The position numbers and the translations under genes are program-made. Shown piece by piece: positions 24,841 to 32,942 of a stretch of 64,000 nt of DNA (position 1 is its first letter; each line of letters begins with the position of its first letter). Source of the DNA: G965276765 sp965276825. Its GTDB lineage: Bacteria; Actinomycetota; Acidimicrobiia; Acidimicrobiales; Palsa-688. Location of the stretch: the NCBI GenBank assembly GCA_965276825.1, contig OZ255630.1, forward strand, positions 2,108,001 through 2,172,000. The letters run 5' to 3'. The notes below the pieces were generated by a model that saw only the letters and a program-made list of their open reading frames with translations, was not told where the DNA came from and did not search any database.

Positions 24841-26123
24841 GACCCCTCCCCGCCGATCCTGCGGGAGGTGACCGTGGCGGTGAGCGAGCCGGACGCCAGG
24901 TCGATCCCGACGGTCGCCCCCACCTGGACCGAGCCCGCGTCCCGGACCACGTCGCCGGCCCCGTCCGCGACCACGGCGTACCCGCGCTCGAGCACCCGAC
25001 TCGGCGCCAGCGCCTCGAGGTGGCGCACGTCGGCGTCCAGGCGCCCACGCGCCCTTCCGATGAGCTCGGCGACGTGACGCTCGCGGTCCACCCGGTCGAG
25101 GCGCCGGCGACACTCGGCCAGCCTTCGGCCCGGGTGCGATGCCGCGGTGCGACGTGCCCCCGCCTGGAGACGGCGACGGGCCTGGTCGATGCCGGTGTCG
25201 AGGGACCGGCCCGAGTCGATGCGCCCGAGCTCGCGGCGGCGCGACGCCACCAGCGCGCCGAGCGCCTCGGCCGCCCTCCTCCTCGTCGAAGCCAGCCGGT
25301 CACGCACGGCGGACTCGTCCGGGACCACGACGGCGGCGGCCATGGACGGCGTACCGCAGCGCAGGTCGGCGACCTCGTCGCAGAGCGGGCGATCGGCTTC
25401 GTGGCCGATGGCGGACACGACCGGGACCGGGCAGGCCGCCACCGCCCTGCAGACCTGCTCGTCGCTCCATGGGAGCAGTGAGGTGGGGTCCCCGCCGCCG
25501 CGGGCCACGATCACCACGTCGACGCCCCTCACCCCGACCACCCGGCGGAGGGCGTCGACGATGGCCACGGCGGCACCCGGGCCCGACACCGTCGTCTCCT
25601 CGACGTGGACCGGGTAGCCGGGGAAGCGGGCGGCCACGACCGACTCGATGTCGCGACGCACGGCCGCATCGGCCCCGCAGACCACGCCGATGCACGTCGG
25701 CAGCATGGGCAGGTGCCGGCGGGGACGGTCGAGGAGGCCCGAGCGGCCGAGCGAGGCCCGGGTCTCGGCGATGGCGGCGGCGATGGCGCCGGCGCCGACC
25801 GGGACCACCTCGTCGGCCCTCAGGTGCAGCTGACCGCGATCCGCGCTCCACTCGAGCGCGCCCGTGACGAGGACCCGTTCCCCTGCGACGGTCCTGGCCC
25901 TGGCGACGTTGGACCTCGGCACCTTCACGTCCACCTGCGCGGCCCGGTCGCGGAGGGTGAAGAACACCCAGCCTCCCCGGGAGACGGTGGGCCGGTGCAC
26001 CTCGCCCTCGACCGCGAGGAGCCCGCTCGCCGCGGCGAACCGGGCGATCTCACCGGACAGGCGGACGAGGGTCACGGGCCGGGGCGGCCGGTCCCCGGGG
26101 GCGTCGAAGAGGGACAGGGTCAT
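24837..26123 (-). CDS. xseA: Exodeoxyribonuclease VII large subunit
   Basis: XseA (428 residues) is the catalytic subunit of the single-strand-specific exonuclease VII. The OB-fold N-terminal domain has LLAVEGEVHRPTVSRGGWVF. The catalytic core has PTCIGVVCGADAAVRRDIES, VDVVIVARGGGDPTSLLPWS, and PVVSAIGHEADRPLCDEVAD followed by RCGTPSMAAA. Coiled-coil arms occupy about 265-385. A C-terminal segment SRVLERGYAVV follows. ATG start at 26123. Divergent from the DEAD-box helicase gene. Confidence 0.96.
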   Translation of the reverse strand: MTLSLFDAPGDRPPRPVTLVRLSGEIARFAAASGLLAVEGEVHRPTVSRGGWVFFTLRDRAAQVDVKVPRSNVARARTVAGERVLVTGALEWSADRGQLHLRADEVVPVGAGAIAAAIAETRASLGRSGLLDRPRRHLPMLPTCIGVVCGADAAVRRDIESVVAARFPGYPVHVEETTVSGPGAAVAIVDALRRVVGVRGVDVVIVARGGGDPTSLLPWSDEQVCRAVAACPVPVVSAIGHEADRPLCDEVADLRCGTPSMAAAVVVPDESAVRDRLASTRRRAAEALGALVASRRRELGRIDSGRSLDTGIDQARRRLQAGARRTAASHPGRRLAECRRRLDRVDRERHVAELIGRARGRLDADVRHLEALAPSRVLERGYAVVADGAGDVVRDAGSVQVGATVGIDLASGSLTATVTSRRIGGEGS

Positions 26124-26232
26124 GGCCCGGCCAGGGTATCCAGCCGGATTGCCGCTAACCTGGGAAGTGGTCCGGTTGGCCTTCCGGGCTGCAGGGCCGC
26201 CCGTCGGGTGGGCCCGCCCCGAGGAGCAGTAC

Positions 26233-27429
26233 GTGAGCGCAGTCCAACCCACCAACACCTTCGCGTCGCTCGGGGTCGTACCCGAGCTCGTGGCGGCTCT
26301 CGAGACCAACGGCATCACCTCGCCGTTTCCGATCCAGGCCCTCACCATCGCCGACGGCGTCGCTGGGCGCGACGTGTGCGGCAAGGCCAAGACCGGATCG
26401 GGCAAGACCCTCGCGTTCGGCATTCCCGTGCTCCAGCGCCTCGCCGGTGCCGAGCGGCCACCGGGGCGCCGGGCCCCCCGCGGCCTGATCCTGGTCCCGA
26501 CCCGCGAGCTGGCCAACCAGGTCGCCGGCGTCCTGGCCCCGCTCTCGGAGGCCGTCGGCCTCACCCTCACCCCGTGCTACGGCGGCACCGGGATGGACGC
26601 CCAGATCAAGGCCCTGGCCGGCGGCACGGACGTGCTCGTCGCCACCCCTGGCCGGCTCATCGACCTGCACCAGCGCGGCGAGGTCGATCTGTCGGTCATC
26701 GAGATCGTCGTGCTCGACGAGGCCGACCGGATGGCCGACATGGGGTTCATGCCCCAGGTCGAGTGGCTGCTGCGCAAGCTCGAGATCCGCCACCAGGCCA
26801 TGCTCTTCTCCGCGACCCTCGACGGCGACGTGGACCGCCTCGTGCGCGACGAGCTCACCGACCCGGTGCTCCACGAGGTCGTGTCGACGATGAGCTCGGT
26901 GACCGCCATGGAGCACCGCTTCCTGCTGGTCCACCAGATGGACAAGGTCAAGGTCGCCGCCGCCATCTGCCGGGTCACGTCCAGGGCGCTCGTGTTCTGC
27001 CGCACGAAGCGCGGCGCCGACCGGGTGACCGAGGCCCTCCGCAAGGAGGGCATCGACGCCAGGGCGATCCACGGCGATCTCCGCCAGCAGCTGCGCGAGC
27101 GTGCCCTCCGCCAGTTCTCCTCCGGTCAGCTCCCGGTGCTCGTCGCCACCGACGTGGCGGCCAGGGGCATCGACGTCGACGACGTCGGGGTGGTCATCCA
27201 CTTCGACCCCGCCGAGGACCACAAGAGCTACCTCCACCGCTCGGGCCGGACCGCTCGGGCCGGGCGTGACGGCCTGGTCGTCACGCTCGTGCTCTGGAAC
27301 GAGCAGCTCGAGACCGAGCGCACCCAGAAGCGCCTCGGGCTGTCGATGCCGGTGGTCGAGATGTTCTCCAACGACCCGCGCATCGCCGACCTGCGCAGCT
27401 GGGATCCGTCGGCCTCCGCAGTGGCCTGA
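26233..27429 (+). CDS. DEAD-box RNA helicase
   Basis: A 398-residue ATP-dependent RNA helicase, essentially the two RecA-like domains. The Q motif is TSPFPIQALTI, Walker A is AKTGSGKT, Ia PTRELANQ, Ib TPGRL, motif II VLDEADRMADMGF, motif III SATL, motif V ATDVAARGIDV and VI HRSGRTARAGRDG. There is no long C-terminal tail, so it is a compact RhlE/CsdA-like form. GTG start with GAGGAGCA just before it. A TAACCT element near 26155 would give a leader of about 70 bases, unusually long here and perhaps regulatory as in cold-shock helicases. Confidence 0.95.
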   Translation: MSAVQPTNTFASLGVVPELVAALETNGITSPFPIQALTIADGVAGRDVCGKAKTGSGKTLAFGIPVLQRLAGAERPPGRRAPRGLILVPTRELANQVAGVLAPLSEAVGLTLTPCYGGTGMDAQIKALAGGTDVLVATPGRLIDLHQRGEVDLSVIEIVVLDEADRMADMGFMPQVEWLLRKLEIRHQAMLFSATLDGDVDRLVRDELTDPVLHEVVSTMSSVTAMEHRFLLVHQMDKVKVAAAICRVTSRALVFCRTKRGADRVTEALRKEGIDARAIHGDLRQQLRERALRQFSSGQLPVLVATDVAARGIDVDDVGVVIHFDPAEDHKSYLHRSGRTARAGRDGLVVTLVLWNEQLETERTQKRLGLSMPVVEMFSNDPRIADLRSWDPSASAVA

Positions 27430-27457
27430 TCCCCATCCTGCGTCGCCGGCGACGGCC

Positions 27458-28555
27458 GTGACCGTCGCCCTCCGGATCCTCGCGGCCGTCGGCGGAGTCC
27501 TCATCGTCATCGGGACCGTCTCGTCCGCCCTGCGCTCGACGGTCCTTCCCCGCTCCACGCATCACGGCATCTCCCGCGCCGCCCTGCGCGCCACCCGCGC
27601 CGTGTTCCGCCTGCGCTCAGGTCGCTACCCGACCTACGAGCGGCGGGACCGGGTGATGGCCATGCTCGGGCCCGTCTCGCTGCTCACCCTCCTCGCCTCC
27701 TGGCTCGTGCTCGTGATCACGGCGTTCGCCATGCTCTACCTGGCGACCGGCGTGCCGACCGTCATCCTCGCCGTCGAGCTGTCCGGCTCGTCGATCTTCA
27801 CCCTCGGCACCACGGCCGCCAACAACGCCGGGCGCGACCTGCTCTCCTACGCCGAGGCCGGCCTCGGCCTGCTGCTGGTCACCCTGCTGATCACCTACCT
27901 GCCCAGCATCTACGGCGCCTTCTCCCGCCGGGAGAACGGCGTCAACCTGCTGCGCGTCCGGGCCGGCACGCCGCCCCAGGCGGCGACGCTGCTGATCCGC
28001 TACCACCGCATCGGGGCCGGTCCGGCGCGCCTCACGTCGCTCTGGCAGACCTGGGAGGCGTGGTTCACCGACGTCGAGGAGACGCACACGACCTTTCCCG
28101 TCCTGTCCTTCTTCCGGTCGCCGACGCCGGAGCAGAGTTGGATCACCGCCGCAGGGGCGTTGCTCGACGCCGCGTCGATGTGGGTGGCGGTGGTCGATCA
28201 TCCCGTCGATCCCGACGCCCAGCTGTGCATCAGGACCGGGTTCCAGGCGCTGCGCAGGATCGCCGCCCTGTTCGACTTCGACTTCGAGCACGACCCCGAA
28301 CCCGACGACCCGATCTCGGTCGGGCGCGGCGAGTGGGATCGCGCCGTCGCCGAGATGGCTGAGGCCGGCCTGCCGGTCCGCGGCGACCTGGAGGCGGCGT
28401 GGCGCGCCTGGCGAGGCTGGCGGGTCAACTACGACACCGTCGTGCTCGAGCTGGCGCGCGTCGTCGAGGCTCCCCCGGCGCCGTGGCTCTCGGATCGCAG
28501 CCCGGTCGGTTCGCCGCGCGGGGCACGCCGGCGCGCCAAGCGCAACCGGATCTGA
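27458..28555 (+). CDS. Membrane protein with K+-channel-like pore arrangement
   Basis: A 365-residue protein. Hydrophobic segments lie at about 3-24 (LRILAAVGGVLIVIGTVSSA), 66-95 (LLTLLASWLVLVITAFAMLY) and 130-155 (AEAGLGLLLVTLLITYLP). Between the last two is a re-entrant-looking stretch ending SSIFTLGTTAAN, placed where two-TM channels carry their selectivity filter, but without a canonical TVGYG. The C-terminal 200 residues are soluble, with WEAWFTDVEETHTTFPVLSF and a helical acidic region. Similar proteins in actinobacteria are mostly unnamed. The GTG start is 28 bases after the helicase. Channel function is inference. Confidence 0.7.
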   Translation: MTVALRILAAVGGVLIVIGTVSSALRSTVLPRSTHHGISRAALRATRAVFRLRSGRYPTYERRDRVMAMLGPVSLLTLLASWLVLVITAFAMLYLATGVPTVILAVELSGSSIFTLGTTAANNAGRDLLSYAEAGLGLLLVTLLITYLPSIYGAFSRRENGVNLLRVRAGTPPQAATLLIRYHRIGAGPARLTSLWQTWEAWFTDVEETHTTFPVLSFFRSPTPEQSWITAAGALLDAASMWVAVVDHPVDPDAQLCIRTGFQALRRIAALFDFDFEHDPEPDDPISVGRGEWDRAVAEMAEAGLPVRGDLEAAWRAWRGWRVNYDTVVLELARVVEAPPAPWLSDRSPVGSPRGARRRAKRNRI

Positions 28556-28584
28556 GGGCGCCGGCGCACCGGCCGGGGGTCGGC

Positions 28585-29775
28585 TCAGATGCCGGCCGGG
28601 TACCACCGCCGCTCGACCGCCAGCTCACCCACGTCGGCGCGCACCTCGACCCCGCTTCCCGGTCCCTCCGGCACCGCGATGGTGCCGTCGGAGCCGAGCC
28701 GGGCGGGCTCGTCGACCACGTCGAGGGCCCAGAAGCGCTCCGACGCCGACAGGTCACCGGGCAGGTCGAATCCGGGCACCGTGGCGAGGGCCAGGTTGAC
28801 GGCCCGGCCGATCCCCGTCTCGAGCATCCCGCCGCACCACACGGGGATCCCGGCCCGCCGGCACACGTCGGCCACGGCGACGGCCTCGTGGAGCCCTCCG
28901 ACCCTCCCCGCCTTGACGTTGACCACCCGGCACGACCCGAGGGCGACGGCACTCTCGGCGACCCGGGCCGAGGTGACGGACTCGTCCAGGCACAGCGGCG
29001 TGGTGAGCGACCTGGCCAGGCGGGCGTGACCGACCAGGTCGTCGTCGCCGAGCGGTTGCTCGATCAGCAGCAGGCCGAGGTCGTCGAGCGGCGCCAACGC
29101 CGTCGCCGGGTCGGTGGCCGCGGCGTAGGAGCCGTTGGCATCGACCTGCACCAGCAGGGCGCCGGAGGGCCAGCGGTGGCGCACGGCGCGCACCGGCACG
29201 GTGTCCCAGCCGGGATGGACCTTGAGCTTGACCCGGCGGTAGCCCTCGCCGACACGCCGGGCCACCTCGTCGACGAGCGCGCCGACGTCACCCGCGACCC
29301 CGACGGCGACGCCGGCCACCACCGAATCGGGAACCGGGCCCGTTGCCGGCGGATCGGCGAGGGACCGGAGGTGCGACGCGAGGGAGCGGCCCTCGCGTCG
29401 GAGGAGCGCATCGAGCCACGCGGCCTCGAGCGCGGCCTTGGCCATCGGATGGCCCTTGACCGCCGAGAGCAGTCCCGCGGTCGGGCTGGATCGACCCGCT
29501 CTCCGCTCACGCCCGAACAGCTCGGATGCGTCGAGCAGCCTCGGCACCAGGTGGCGGGCCGTCACGTCGAGGGCCGCCTCGACGTACTCCGGGCTGTAGC
29601 TCGGCTCACCCTGGGCGACGCACTCCCCCCATCCCACGACGTCGCCGAGATCGACCCGGACGAGCAGCACGACACGCTCGTCGAAGCGACCGAGCGGCGT
29701 CACCCACGGCGCCACCAGCGGCAGGCGCACGGTGAGCAGCTCGACGCCGACTCCCGCAGGCACGGGCGGCGTCAC
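28585..29775 (-). CDS. menC: o-Succinylbenzoate synthase
   Basis: MenC is the enolase-superfamily dehydratase of menaquinone synthesis. The 396-residue protein has the capping domain from LLTVRLPLVAPWVTPLGRF, then VGWGECVAQGEPSYSPEYVE. The barrel has YRRVKLKVHPGWD (KxK catalytic Lys), LLVQVDANGSY (metal Asp), LLLIEQPLGDDDL (Glu), TPLCLDESVTS (Asp) and VNVKAGRVGG (second Lys). The family also includes N-acylamino-acid racemases, which are alike in sequence. The GTG start at 29775 overlaps the small upstream membrane-protein gene by four bases; a GTG at 29763 is possible. Confidence 0.9.
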   Translation of the reverse strand: MTPPVPAGVGVELLTVRLPLVAPWVTPLGRFDERVVLLVRVDLGDVVGWGECVAQGEPSYSPEYVEAALDVTARHLVPRLLDASELFGRERRAGRSSPTAGLLSAVKGHPMAKAALEAAWLDALLRREGRSLASHLRSLADPPATGPVPDSVVAGVAVGVAGDVGALVDEVARRVGEGYRRVKLKVHPGWDTVPVRAVRHRWPSGALLVQVDANGSYAAATDPATALAPLDDLGLLLIEQPLGDDDLVGHARLARSLTTPLCLDESVTSARVAESAVALGSCRVVNVKAGRVGGLHEAVAVADVCRRAGIPVWCGGMLETGIGRAVNLALATVPGFDLPGDLSASERFWALDVVDEPARLGSDGTIAVPEGPGSGVEVRADVGELAVERRWYPAGI

Positions 29776-30107
29776 CGACGCCGGTGCCGTCCCCGGCGGC
29801 GGATCGGACGGAAGACGAGCCGCACGAGCGCCACCGCTGCGAGGATGGCGACGACGGCGACACCGATCCCCCAGAAGTCCGCCCCGTCGCTGGCGTCGCC
29901 GGGCACGCCCCCGGTGGGGCCGCCGGGCACCAGGGTCACGTACGGCGATGCCGTCGTGGGGGCTGCGGAAGGAGAGGCCGACCGGCCCCCGGTGAGGGTG
30001 GCGGCGACCCCGTGGACCGCGACCCCGTGGACCGCCGCCACGGTCCCGCCGTGGGCCGGTCCGGCGTGATCGGGGCACGGCACCGCAGCATGGTGCACCA
30101 CCCGCAC
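29772..30107 (-). CDS. Small tail-anchored-type membrane protein, His-rich N-terminus
   Basis: A 111-residue protein of unknown family. The N-terminal third is rich in His, Ala and Val (VHHAAV, HAGPAHGG, VHGVAVHGVA, the last from an imperfect DNA repeat). A Ser/Pro/Gly linker follows, then one membrane segment FWGIGVAVVAILAAVALVRL near 78-97 and a basic tail. Topology by the positive-inside rule: N-terminus outside, C-terminus inside, or tail-anchored. No signal peptide. The stop overlaps the menC start by four bases, which supports reality. The GTG start is uncertain. Confidence 0.5.
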   Translation of the reverse strand: MRVVHHAAVPCPDHAGPAHGGTVAAVHGVAVHGVAATLTGGRSASPSAAPTTASPYVTLVPGGPTGGVPGDASDGADFWGIGVAVVAILAAVALVRLVFRPIRRRGRHRRR

Positions 30108-30158
30108 CCCCTGCAGCCACCCGGACGCCGCCGGGACGAGGGTCGCGGTCCCGACCGG

Positions 30159-30164
30159 TAGCCT
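30159..30164 (+). promoter_or_regulatory. -10-like hexamer TAGCCT, leaderless murA start
   Basis: TAGCCT lies six bases before the GTG of murA, as for other leaderless starts in this window. No clear -35 is found. Confidence 0.5.
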
Positions 30165-30170
30165 CGCTCC

Positions 30171-31469
30171 GTGTCAGATTCCTGGTCCATCGAGCCCAAC
30201 GGGCCGCTCCACGGCGAGGTCGCTGTGCGCGGGTCCAAGAACGCGGTGACCAAGCACATGGTCGCCGCGCTCCTCGGCACCGAGGCGAGCACCATCACCA
30301 ACGTCCCCGACGTCGGTGACGTCGAGATCACCTCGCACATCCTGCGCGCCGTCGGGGCGGGCGTCGAGCGCGACGGCGACTCGCTGACCGTCACCCCGCC
30401 CGACGAGCCGAGCTCGGCGGTCCCGCTGCGCTTCAGCGGCCTCAACCGGATCCCGGTCCTGCTCCTCGGCCCCCTCCTCCACCTGACCGGCGAGGCCTTC
30501 GTGCCGCGGGTCGGGGGGGACCGGATCGGCAGCCGGCCGGTGGACTTCCACGTCGAGACCCTCCGCGCCTTCGGTGCCGAGGTGGACGTCACCGACGAGG
30601 GCATCTCGGCCCACTGCCGTCGCCTCGAGGGCGCCATCATCGAGCTGCCCTATCCGAGCGTCGGCGCGACGGAATCTGCGCTGCTCACCGCGGCGATGGC
30701 CGAGGGCAAGACGGTCATCCGCAACGCGGCCAGCGAGCCAGAGGTGCTCGAGCTCGCCTTCTTCCTGCAGCGCATGGGGGCCAGGGTCGAGCTGGCGCCG
30801 TCCCGGAGGATCGTGATCGAGGGCGTCCCCCGCCTGCGGGGCGCGACGACCCGCCTGCAGGGTGACCGCAACGAGGCCTTCAGCTACCTCGTGGCCGGCC
30901 TGCTCACCGGGGGTCGGGTCACGGTGAGGGGCTGCAGCCAGGAGCGTCTGGTCACGGCGATCACCACGTTGCTGCGCATGGGCGCCGAGGTGGAGGTGGA
31001 CGAGCACGGCATGAGCGCGTCGGCCCCCCACGGGCTCAGGGCGGCCGCCGTCCAGACCGACGTCCACCCCGGGTTCATGACCGACTGGCAGACCCCCCTG
31101 ATGGTGCTGTTCACCCAGTCGGAGGGGATGTCGGTCCTGCACGAGACGGTCTACGAGGACCGGTTCGTCTACGTCCCCGCGCTCCAGGCCATGGGCGGGG
31201 AGATCGAGCTGTTCAGCACGTGCCTCGGCGGCCCCGCCTGCCGATTCCACGACAGCAGCTACCTCCACTCGGCGGTCGTGCGCGGCGTCTCCAAGCTGCA
31301 CGGCGCCGAGGTCGACATCCCCGACGTGCGCGCCGGCTTCTCGAGCGTCATCGCCGCTGCGGCCGCCGACGGCCCCTCACTGCTCCGTGGCGTGCACCAC
31401 CTCGAGCGCGGCTACCACCGTCCGGCCGAGCAGCTGCGCTCGCTCGGGCTCCAGCTGGCCACGGGCTGA
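30171..31469 (+). CDS. murA: UDP-N-acetylglucosamine 1-carboxyvinyltransferase, Cys-to-Asp active site
   Basis: MurA adds enolpyruvate from PEP to UDP-GlcNAc, the first committed step of peptidoglycan synthesis. The 432-residue protein begins with the substrate Lys in VRGSKNAVTKHMVAALL near 19-35. It also has RIGSRPVDFHVETLRAFGA, GATESALLTAAMAEG, the catalytic-Asp region FMTDWQTPLM and DVRAGFSSVIAA. The active-site loop reads RVGGDRIGSRP: Asp117 stands where most bacteria have the Cys that fosfomycin alkylates. Mycobacteria and Chlamydia have the same change and are resistant, so resistance is expected here. GTG start directly after TAGCCT. Confidence 0.95.
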   Translation: MSDSWSIEPNGPLHGEVAVRGSKNAVTKHMVAALLGTEASTITNVPDVGDVEITSHILRAVGAGVERDGDSLTVTPPDEPSSAVPLRFSGLNRIPVLLLGPLLHLTGEAFVPRVGGDRIGSRPVDFHVETLRAFGAEVDVTDEGISAHCRRLEGAIIELPYPSVGATESALLTAAMAEGKTVIRNAASEPEVLELAFFLQRMGARVELAPSRRIVIEGVPRLRGATTRLQGDRNEAFSYLVAGLLTGGRVTVRGCSQERLVTAITTLLRMGAEVEVDEHGMSASAPHGLRAAAVQTDVHPGFMTDWQTPLMVLFTQSEGMSVLHETVYEDRFVYVPALQAMGGEIELFSTCLGGPACRFHDSSYLHSAVVRGVSKLHGAEVDIPDVRAGFSSVIAAAAADGPSLLRGVHHLERGYHRPAEQLRSLGLQLATG

Positions 31470-31496
31470 CACCGCGCACCAGCGGTTGGAGCTGGG

Positions 31497-31532
31497 CGGG
31501 CGGCCGGCGCCGACGGGAGGGTCAGCCGCCCG
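31497..31532. terminator. Possible bidirectional terminator hairpin between murA and rpiB
   Basis: CGGGCGGC (31497-31504) and GCCGCCCG (31525-31532) form a perfect eight-base-pair stem with a 20-base loop. It lies in the convergent gap and reaches into the last codons of rpiB. No T-run follows, so it is only a candidate. Confidence 0.3.
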
Positions 31533-31977
31533 CGCACTCCTCGGCCTCGATGGCGGCGATCTGCTCGACCCTGGCCACGTGACGGCCCCCGTCGAAGTCG
31601 GTGGCGAGAAACTCGTCCAGGATGGCGAGGGCCAGCTCGTCGCCGAGGATCCGGGCGCCGAGGGAGAGCAGGTTGGCGTCGTTGTGCCGGCGGGCGAAGC
31701 GGGCCGTCCACTCGTCGTGGCACAGCGCGGCCCGGGCCCCGTGCACCTTGTTGGCCGCCAGTTGCTCGCCCTGGCCGCTGCCGCCGATCACGACCCCGAA
31801 GCGGGCGTCGCCGCGGGTCACCGATCGCGCGCACGCCGCGCAGAAGGCCGGGTAGTCGACCGGCTCCTCGCTGTGGGTCCCGAGGTCGGCCACCTGGTGG
31901 CCCGCCTCCCCGAGATGGCCGATCACCTTGCCCTTCAGCAGGAACCCGGCGTGGTCGGACGCGACCGCGATCTTCAT
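31522..31977 (-). CDS. rpiB: Ribose-5-phosphate isomerase B
   Basis: RpiB interconverts ribulose 5-phosphate and ribose 5-phosphate. The 151-residue protein has KIAVASDHAGFLLKGKVIGH at the N-terminus, VDYPAFCAACARSV, the phosphate loop GVVIGGSGQGEQLAANKVHG, RAALCHDEWTARFARRHNDAN and LSLGARILGDELA. The catalytic Cys of many RpiB enzymes at the GSGxG loop is absent (GGSGQG), as in the mycobacterial type that uses Glu. ATG start with GGGAGAG eight bases before it. Confidence 0.95.
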   Translation of the reverse strand: MKIAVASDHAGFLLKGKVIGHLGEAGHQVADLGTHSEEPVDYPAFCAACARSVTRGDARFGVVIGGSGQGEQLAANKVHGARAALCHDEWTARFARRHNDANLLSLGARILGDELALAILDEFLATDFDGGRHVARVEQIAAIEAEECAGG

Positions 31978-32068
31978 CGTGCTCTCCCGTCTCGGCGGCG
32001 TCGGCGCCAGCCGACCGCCGTTTCCTACCACGCGCCGCCCCGGGGTGGCGCTTGTACGATCCGGCCCC

Positions 32069-32860
32069 GTGACCGCCAGCCTGTTCACCATGGAGGGGAC
32101 CGACTTCCTTCCCACCGAGCTGACCGTCGGGCCCTGGTCGCCCGATGCCCTCCACGGTGGGCCGGTCGCCGCGCTCGTCACCCGGGCGGTCGAGCAGCTG
32201 GCTTCGCCCGTGCCCATGGACGTGGCCAGGGTGACCGTGGAGCTGGTCAGGCCGGTGCCTCTCCAGCCCCTGACCGTGACCGCCGTGGTCAGCCGGCCCG
32301 GCCGCAACGTGCAGCTGGTCGACGTCTCGGTGTCAGCCGGCGACGTGGAGGTCACGAGGGCCAGGGCCCTGCGCATGCGCGCCCTCGCCACGGACGTGCC
32401 CGCGGAGCGGCCCGACCCGCCGTCGCCACCGGCGCCCGACCCGTCGTCCGACCCGCCCGACCACGCACCGAGGACCGCCTTCCTCGGCGCCGTCGACCTT
32501 CGGATCCTGCGAGGCAGCTGGGACGACGTCGGGCCTGCGACCCTGTGGGGCCGGCTGCTCGTGCCGTTGCTCGATGGCGAGGAGCCGACCGCCCGCCAGC
32601 AGGCGGCCGCCATCGCCGATTTCGGCAACGGCGTCAGCCGGATCGTCGACTTCGAGACCCACCTGTTCATCAACCCCGACCTGACGGTCTCGTTCTCCCG
32701 GACTCCGGAGGGGCCGTGGATCGGCCTCGACGCCGTGACCCGCCTGTCGCCGCACGGGACCGGGGTCGCCGAGAGCCTGCTCTTCGACTGGCGCGGGCCG
32801 GTCGGCCGGGCGGTGCAGTCCCTGCTGGTCACCGAGCGCCCGGCACCGGACGCCGACTGA
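32069..32860 (+). CDS. Acyl-CoA thioesterase family protein (TesB-like double hotdog)
   Basis: A 263-residue double-hotdog protein. The first hotdog has LTVGPWSPDALHGGPVAALV near 20-39 and VARVTVELVRPVPLQPLTVT; the second has VSRIVDFETHLFINPDLTVS and GPWIGLDAVTRLSPHGTGVA. These are typical of the actinobacterial thioesterase families related to TesB. A Pro/Asp-rich linker joins them near 115-135. Substrate unknown. GTG start eight bases after TACGAT (32055-32060), so probably leaderless. Confidence 0.85.
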   Translation: MTASLFTMEGTDFLPTELTVGPWSPDALHGGPVAALVTRAVEQLASPVPMDVARVTVELVRPVPLQPLTVTAVVSRPGRNVQLVDVSVSAGDVEVTRARALRMRALATDVPAERPDPPSPPAPDPSSDPPDHAPRTAFLGAVDLRILRGSWDDVGPATLWGRLLVPLLDGEEPTARQQAAAIADFGNGVSRIVDFETHLFINPDLTVSFSRTPEGPWIGLDAVTRLSPHGTGVAESLLFDWRGPVGRAVQSLLVTERPAPDAD

Positions 32861-32893
32861 GCGCGCCGCACGCGAGCTGAGCGCGCCCCACGC
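32857..32893. repeat. Short tandem direct repeat after the thioesterase stop
   Basis: CTGAGCGCGCCGCACGC (32857-32873) recurs at 32877-32893 with one mismatch and a 20-base period. The first copy includes the TGA stop of the thioesterase gene. Probably a local duplication. Confidence 0.6.
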
Positions 32894-32942
32894 CGACGGG
32901 CCACCTCCGGTCCCGGTGCCGCTGCTACCGTCCGCCGACACG

